The position numbers were made by a program, and so were the translations under genes. Under the pieces are notes generated by a model. It had not been told where the DNA came from. It was given only the letters and a program-made list of their open reading frames with translations, and did not search any database. From Liolophura sinensis (Eukaryota; Mollusca; Polyplacophora; Chitonida; Chitonidae), in contig NC_088305.1 in assembly GCF_032854445.1 (NCBI RefSeq), positions 25,021,400 through 25,085,399 on the forward strand: a DNA stretch of 64,000 bases. The letters run 5' to 3'. This document shows positions 57,150-64,000 of the stretch, in pieces; within the stretch, counting starts at the first letter, position 1, and every line of letters begins with the position of its first letter.

Positions 57150-57690
57150 CCGCAAAAATCCGGACAATAACTGTCATCTTGAAACTGACAACAACCTGGA
57201 CACTGACAATAATCTGGACACTGACTGTAATCTGGACACTGACAGTAATCTGGACACTAACTGTAATCTTTAAACTGAGAGCAACCTGCTCACTGACAGT
57301 AATCTGGACACTGACTGTAATCTTGAAACTGACAGCAACCTGCAAACAGACAGTAATCTGGACACTGACAGTAATCTGGACACAAACTGTCATCTTGAAA
57401 CTGACAGCAACCTGGACACTGATTGTAATCTGGACGCCAACTGTAATCTTGAAACTAACAGCAACCTGCACACTGACAGTAATTTTGGACACTGACTCTA
57501 ATCTTTAAAATGACAGTAATCTGGACACTGACTGTAATCTTGACACCAACTGTAATCTTGAAACTGACAGCAGCCTGCACACTGGCAGTAATCTACTAAT
57601 CAGCAAAAATCTGGACACGAACGGTAATATTTAAAATGACAGCAACCTGCACACTGACTATAATATGGGCATTGATAGTAATCTGTACGC
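57150..57690 (+). repeat. 18-bp satellite, block 2, same orientation, diverged
   Basis: 'ctggacactgacagtaat' with variants 'cttgaaactgacagcaac' and 'ctggacactgactgtaat'. Separated from block 1 by about 200 unique bases. A faint continuation with similar words lies at 57,990-58,085. Confidence 0.92.
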
Positions 57691-57710
57691 TGGCTATATT
57701 CTAGACTTTC

Positions 57711-57752
57711 TGTCCGGTTTTTGTCCACCATGATGCTGACCACCATCATAGC
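57711..57752 (+). mobile_element. Possible small SINE fragment
   Basis: 'tgtccggtttttgtccacca' and 'tgatgctgaccaccatcat' resemble the body 'cggtttcctcccaccataatgc'. Short and uncertain. Confidence 0.4.
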
Positions 57753-57941
57753 CTAAGAAAGCAGTTATACAAGTTATACAAGACTTGTACGAGATAACGA
57801 TAATATATACATGTGCAATGCTTTTTGTGATGGGCATACACAAAGTTTAGTTAAAAGAGGAAGTTGTAACTTCCTCGCTTGGCGTTCAGCATGAAGAGGA
57901 TAGTGCAACGACTGGTTGACCCGTATGACTATAATGGCTCG

Positions 57942-57992
57942 GGCAGCCGGCTTACTTACCTTCGGTAAGGCGTCTCGTTGAAGCAGCACTAG
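57942..57992. repeat. Dispersed repeat fragment shared with 535-605
   Basis: Second copy of the same words in the same order, lying between the two opposed satellite blocks. Confidence 0.6.
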
Positions 57993-58105
57993 ACATCTGG
58001 AAACTGACAATACTCTGAACCCTGAAAGCAAGCTAGACTCAATTAACTGGACGGTGAGTTATCTTCACATTGACAGTAACCTGGCCGATCAATCTGAACA
58101 TCACC

Positions 58106-61100
58106 TGTGTATCCAGATGACTGCCACTGTCCAGATTACTGTCCGTGTCCAGTGTACTGTCCAGATGACTGCGACTGTCCAGATTACTGTCCTTGTCCAG
58201 TGTAATGTCCAGATCACTGTGATGTCCAGATGACTCCGATTGTCCAGATTACTGTCAACGTCCAGATTACTGTCCGTATCCAGTGTACTGTCCAGATCAC
58301 TGCGATTGTCCAAATTACTGTCAACGTCCAGATTACTGTCCGTGTCCAGTGTACTGTCCAGATCACTGCGATTGTCCAGATTACTGTCAACGTCCAGATT
58401 ACTGTCCGTGTCCAGTGTACTGTCCAGATCACTGCGATTGTCCAGATTACTGTCAACGTCCAGATTACTGTCCGTATCCAGTGTACTGTCCAGATCACGG
58501 CGATTGTCCAGATTTCTGTCAACGTCCAGATTACTGTCAACGTCCAGATTACTGTCCGTGTCCAGTGTACTGTCCAGATGACTGCGACTGTCCAGATTAC
58601 TGTCCTTGTCCAGTGTAATGTCCAGATCACTGTGATGTCCAGATGACTCCGATTGTCCAGATTACTGTCCGTATCCAGTGTACTGTCCAGATCACTGCGA
58701 TTGTCCAGATTACTGTCCGTGTCCAGTGTACTGTCCAGATCACTGCGATTGTCCAGATTACTGTCAACGTCCAGATTAACTGTCCGTGTCCAGTGTGCTG
58801 TCCAGATCACTGCCATTGTCCAGATTACTGTCAACGTCCAGATTACTGTCCGTATCCAGTGTACTGTCCAGATCACTGCGATTGTCCAGATTACTGTCAA
58901 CGTCCAGATTACTGTCAACGTCCAGATTACTGTCCGTATCCAGTGTACTGTCCAGTTCACTGCGATTGTCCGGATTACTGTCCGTATCCAGTGTACTGTC
59001 CAGATCACTGCGATTGTCCAGATTACTGTCAACGTCCAGATTACTGTTCGTATCCAGTGTACTGTCCAGATCACTGCGATTGTCCAGATTACTGTCAACG
59101 TCCAGATTACTGTCCGTATCCAGTGTACTGTCCAGATCACTGCGATTATCCAGATTACTGTCAACGTCCAGATTACTGTCCGTATCCAGTGTAATGTCCA
59201 GATCACTGCGATTGTCCAGATTACTGTCAACGTCCAGATTACTGTCCGTATCCAGTGTAATATCCAGATCACTGCGATTGTCCAGATTACTGTCAACGTC
59301 CAGATTACTGTCCGTGTCCAGTGTACTGTCCAGATCACTGCGATTGTCCAGATTACTGTCAACGTCTAGATTACTGTCAACGTCCAGATTACTGTCCGTA
59401 TCCAGTGTACTGTCCAGATCACTGCGATTGTCCAGATTACTATCAACGTCTAGATTACTGTCAACGTCCAGATTACTGTCCGTATCCAGTGTACTGTCCA
59501 GATCACTGCGATTGTCCAGATTACTGTCAACGTCCAGATTACTGTCCGTATCCAGTGTACTGTCCAGATCACTGCAATTGTCCAGATTACTGTCAACGTC
59601 CAGATTACTGTCCGTGTCCAGTGTACTGTCCAGATCACTGCGATTGTCCAGATTACTGTCAACGTCCAGATTACTGTCCGTGTCCAGTGTACTGTCCAGA
59701 TGACTGCGATTGTCCAGATTTCTGTCAACGTTCAGATTACTGTCCGTATCCAGTGTACTGTCCAGATGACTGCGATTGTCCGGATTACTGTCAACGTCCA
59801 GATTACTGTCCGTGTAGAGTGTACTGTCCAGATCACTGCGATTGTCCAGATTTCTGTCAACGTCTAGATTACTGTCCGTGTCCAGTGTACTGTCCAGATC
59901 ACTGCGATTGTCCAGATTTCTGTCAACGTCCAGATTACTGTCCGTGTCCAGTGTACTGTCCAGATCACTGCGATTGTCCAAATTACTGTCAACGTCCAGA
60001 TTACTGTCCGTGTCCAGTGTACTGTCCAGATCACTGCGATTGTCCAGATTTCTGTCAACGTCCAGATTACTGTCCGTATCCAGTGTACTGTCCAGATCAC
60101 TGCCATTGTCCAGATTACTGTCAACGTCCAGATTACTGTCCGTGTCCAGTGTAATGTCCAGATCACTGCGATTGTCCAGATTACTGTCAACGTCCAGATT
60201 ACTGTCCGTGTCCAGTGTACTGTCCAGATCACTGCGATTTCCAGATTTCTGTCAACGTCCAGATTACTGTCAACGTCCAGATTACTGTCCGTATCCAGTG
60301 TACCGTCCAGATCACTGCGATTTCCAGATTACTGTCAACGTCCAGATTACTGTCAACGTCCAGATTACTGTCCGTATCCAGTGTACCGTCCAGATGACTG
60401 CGATTGTCCAGATTACTGTCAACGTCCAGATTACTGTCCGTGTCCAGTGTACCGTCCAGATGACTGCGATTGTCCAGATTACTGTCAACGTCCAGATTAC
60501 TGTCCGTATCCAGTGTACTGTCCAGATCACTGCGATTGTCCAGATTACTGTCAACGTCCAGATTACTGTCCGTGTGCAGTGTACTGTCCAGATCACTGCG
60601 ATTGTCCAGATTACTGTCAACGTCCAGATTACTGTCCGTATCCAGTGTACTGTCCAGATCACTGCGATTGTCCAGATCACTGCGATTGTCCAGATTACTG
60701 TCCGTGTCCAGTGTACTGTCCAGATCACGGCAATGTCAAGATTACTGTCAACGTCCAGATTACTGTCCGTGTCCAGTGTAATGTCCAGATCACTGCGATT
60801 GTCCAGATTACTGTCAACGTCCAGATTACTGTCCGTATCCAGTGTGCTGTCCAGATCACTGCGATTGTCCAGATTACTGTCAACGTCCAGATTACTGTCA
60901 ACGTCCAGATTACTGTCCGTGTCCAGTGTACTGTCCAGATCACTGCGATTGTCCAGATTACTGTCAACGTCCAGATTACTGTCCGTGTCCAGTGTACTGT
61001 CCAGATCACTGCGATTGTCCAGATTACTGTCAACGTCCAGATTACTGTCCGTATCCAGTGTACTGTCCAGATCACTGCGATTGTCCAGATTACTGTCAAC

Positions 61101-61965
61101 GTCCAGATTACTGTCCGTATCCAGTGTACTGTCCAGATCACTGCGATTGTCCAGATTACTGTCAACGTCCAGATTACTGTCCGTATCCAGTGTACTGTCC
61201 AGATCACTCCGATTGTCCAGATTACTGTCAACGTCTAGATTACTGTCCGTGTCCAGTGTACTGTCCAGATCACTGTGATGTCCAGATGACTACGATTGTC
61301 CAGATTACTGTCAACGTCAAGATTACTGTCCGTGTCCAGTGTACTGTCCAGATCACTGCGATTGTCCAGATTACTGTCAACGTCCAGATTACTGTCCGTG
61401 TCCAGTGTACTGTCCAGATCACTGCGATTGTCCAGATTACTGTCAACGTCCAGATTACTGTCCGTGTCCAGTGTACTGTCCAGATCACTGCGATTGTCCA
61501 GATTACTGTCAACGTCTAGATTACTGTCCGTATCCAGTGTACTGTCCAGATCACTGCGATTGTCCAGATTACTGTCAACGTCTAGATTACTGTCCGTATC
61601 CAGTGTACTATCCAGATCACTGCGATTGTCCAGATTACTGTCAACGTCTAGATTACTGTCCGTATCCAGTGTACTGTCCAGATCACTGCGATTGTCCAGA
61701 TTACTGTCAACGTCCAGATTACTGTCCGTATCCAGTGTACTATCCAGATCACTGCGATTGTCCAGATTACTGTCACCGTCCAGATTACTGTCAATGTTCA
61801 GACTATGGTCGAGGTCCAGATTAGTGCCAGTGTCCAGATTACTGCCAGTATCCAGATAACTATGAGAGCGCAGATTTGTGCCAGTGTCCAGGATATTGTG
61901 TGTGTCAGGATTACTGCGAGTCTCCGTATTACTTCCAGTGTCCAGATTACTGCCAGTTGTTATAT
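58106..61965 (-). repeat. 18-bp satellite, block 3, opposite orientation, 66-bp higher-order units
   Basis: The plus strand reads 'ccagattactgtcaacgt', 'ccagattactgtccgtat', 'ccagtgtactgt' and 'ccagatcactgcgattgt': 18+18+12+18 = 66 bases, repeated about 55 times. This is the reverse complement of the 18-mer of blocks 1 and 2. Unit edges are diverged at both ends. Since 66 is a multiple of three, all frames are open over long stretches on both strands (for example CPDHCDCPDYCQRPDYCPYP). These are not counted as genes. Confidence 0.96.
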
Positions 61966-62227
61966 TACAGGTTGTTTATGACTATCTTGTTCATTGCACG
62001 CTTAATCATAATTTGTCTGTTCTTTACACATTTGTGTGTCTTTATACTTGCTATCACTTTAATCACGTGACTCGATTGATAGAGCTCTCTGATCAGTGAG
62101 AGTAGATTTAGAAGATCGGGTTGTGCCAGGTTTGCGAGAAGAAATGGTAATGCTTTGTGAATCTGTTGGAAATACAAGTTTAAAACTGTACATGCGTCTT
62201 TGTTTGTGTACGCAAGCATGCAATATA

Positions 62228-62337
62228 GTGTCCAGATTACTCTCAGCGTTCGGATTACTGTGAATACGCAGATTTGTAGCAGTAATGCCCAGAACACAAT
62301 CAATGTTGAGGTTACGGTCAGTGTCCAGAACATTGAG
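62228..62337 (-). repeat. Degenerate outlier of the 18-bp satellite
   Basis: 'gtccagattactctcagcgt', 'cggattactgtgaatacgca' and 'cggtcagtgtccagaacat' continue the block 3 motif after a gap of about 260 bases. Confidence 0.75.
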
Positions 62338-62339
62338 GC

Positions 62340-63330
62340 TATTGGTGCTTGATGTTAAATGAAAATGAAACGATTTGCTTCACCCTTCAGGCCTATTAGT
62401 TTCCCAAGTACATGTAGTAGAACAGATCTTTCTTGTTTTTGTTTTTTTTTTTCGAAAATTGATAAATGAAATATTTACTTCAGTGCCAAAGTAACTGAAA
62501 CTTTTGTATTATATAGGTTTCCTAAAGAATGCAGCTGTAAAAATTATAAGACCTGTGCGAGGTTAAAAGTGATTAAACCATTCCATGTGTGAAGGGCATG
62601 CATACAAGTTTAGATTATAAAAACACTCGCCGTCGTCTGCTAAGGATTTATTATGTCTCCCGTTAGACTTAATTCTGAACGTCTGTTAGCAAATTTACTT
62701 AAACATGTGTTAGAGTTTATAGGATGTGATTGAAATTGCACGCGTTTTTTCGAAAATCTAAAAGTGAAATATTTACTTCAGTGCCACACTGACCAACCCA
62801 AGGATTTTGTGTGATTATCATCAAAGTTAATTCTGAACTTCTGTTAGCAAATTTACGAAAACATGCGTTAGAGATCATAGGATTTGATTGAAGTTGTGTG
62901 CAATTGAAGAATATTTCGCTTTTACAACGATCGGTCCAAACCAGGGAGATCGAGCCTGGAGTAGATCAACAACCTCCGTGTGTACCTAGTAAATGTTCCT
63001 AGTTAAAGCCTTAGGCCAAACCAGCGAGATCTGGATCCGAGCCAGTGTCCTGTCGTCTGCAGAGAGAAGCATGCATGTAATAGGTGAATGAGGTGGCGAT
63101 GGGCTCGGTACGAGTAACACACACCTGAGTAATAAACAAGCTTATAAAAATGCTCGACAGACACGTCTCTTGACCAGCTTTTGTTGGTGACGCCAAGGAC
63201 ACGGTCTAAAGGCCTTCTGGGGTCCTTCTACGTAACTCAATCAAAGCTGTCAAATTAAGCAATTTGAGAGCTTAATGTTATAGGCGCAACACTTGTCGAA
63301 GATTGACTTGAAATAGGAAAGGGTGCTGCA
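62340..63330. other. Non-coding, nothing recognised
   Basis: Contains a partly repeated pair: 'gtgaaatatttacttcagtg' near 62,764 resembles 62,466, and 'ttctgttagcaaatttac' near 62,838 resembles 62,680 (old duplication of about 150-300 bp). No gene seen. Confidence 0.45.
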
Positions 63331-63349
63331 TTGGTAGGTAACTGGTCAC

Positions 63350-64000
63350 ACATAACCTGTGAGCCCCTGTCACTTGAGAGTACGGTGACTGGGATCTGCT
63401 CACGCATAACCTGTGAGCCCCTGCCACTTGAGAGTACGGTGAATGGGATCTGCTCACACATAACCTGTGAGCCCCTGCCACTTGAGAGTACGGTGACTGG
63501 GATCTGCTCACGCATAACCTGTGAGCCCCTGCCACTTGAGAGTACGGTGACTGGGATCTAGTAACACATTACCTGTGAGCTCCTGCCACTTGAGAGTACG
63601 GTGACTGGGATCTGCTCACGCATAACCAGTGAGCCCCTGCCACTTGAGAGTACGGTGAATGGGATCTGCTCACACATAACCTGTGAGCCCCTGCCACTTG
63701 AGAGTACGGTGACTGGGATCTGCTCACACATAACCTGTGAGCCCCTGCCACTTGAGAGTACGGTGAATGGGATCTGCTCACACATAACCTGTGAGCCTCT
63801 GCCACTTGAGAGTACGGTGAATGGGATCTGCTCACACATAACCTGTGAGCCCCTGCCACTTGAGAGTACGGTGAATGGGATCTAGTCAAACATTACCTGT
63901 GAGCTCCTGCCACTTGAGAGTACGGTGACTGGGATCTAGTCACACATAACCAGTGAGCCCCTGCCACTTGAGAGTAGGGTGACTGGGATCTAGTCACACA
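63350..64000. repeat. 54-bp tandem repeat running off the window edge
   Basis: 'cacttgagagtacggtga' starts at 63371, 63425, 63479, 63533 and so on, every 54 bases, about 12 copies to the last base. Open frames on both strands reflect the unit being a multiple of three. Confidence 0.96.

Noticed and set aside
58214-61824. Very long ORFs on both strands (up to 478 codons), including Cys-rich CPDHCDC-type and WTIAVIWT-type proteins
   Set aside because: They follow from 18/66-bp satellite units with lengths divisible by three. Several frames on both strands are open at once, with no start context, splice sites or domain.

Overview
The window is eukaryotic nuclear DNA from an animal. It has spliced genes with long introns, canonical GT-AG junctions, many tRNA-derived SINEs, LINE and other reverse-transcriptase remains, a fold-back element and large minisatellite arrays. 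The dominant SINE (3' end reading 'gagtacggcgtaaaacacc', then an AATA-rich tail) is of a type I associate with molluscs and other lophotrochozoans. A marine mollusc is the best guess, but it is an inference.

Left part (about 1-15.1 kb): the main gene is a plus-strand receptor at 4627-15040, in six coding exons whose splice phases all agree (2,1,1,1,1). The predicted product is about 599 residues: signal peptide, the C-terminal half of an EMI-like domain (CCPGWKGDNC), a threonine-rich mucin-like stalk, one Ig domain, one transmembrane helix and a cytoplasmic TIR domain. The juxtamembrane/TIR entry (DGKLYDVYVSF) resembles the IL-1 receptor/SIGIRR branch, so this looks like a single-Ig IL-1R-like receptor with an unusual EMI-mucin N-terminus. 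One reading-frame break lies in the threonine-rich part of exon 3. A 65-bp tandem array and a small upstream ORF precede the start codon.

Middle-left (15.1-21.5 kb): no confident gene. It holds minus-strand coding-like exons that I do not recognise, a partial direct repeat (16.46-16.79 and 19.24-19.50 kb) and a decayed reverse transcriptase with a YIDD motif (19.5-20.2 kb).

Centre (21,481-47,932): the same locus is present twice, on either side of a 200-base N gap (35,029-35,228). Copy A runs exactly up to the gap and copy B starts exactly after it, which suggests two unmerged haplotypes rather than a true tandem duplication. The locus carries a small secreted cysteine-rich protein gene on the minus strand (signal-peptide exon, two paralogous cysteine-rich domain exons, and a short acidic last exon). 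In copy A the last two exons lie in an inverted block of about 2.8 kb, exon 2 is internally deleted, and two LINE 3' fragments with target-site duplications are inserted; copy B has both sites empty. Minisatellites of 24, 21, 22-23 and 9 bp differ in length between the copies.

Right part (48-64 kb): SINEs, a 43-bp tandem repeat, and a satellite domain of about 6.7 kb (55.2-61.96 kb) built from one 18-bp motif whose orientation flips at about 58.1 kb. A 54-bp tandem array runs off the right edge. The long ORFs in the satellites are by-products of repeat units that are multiples of three, not genes.
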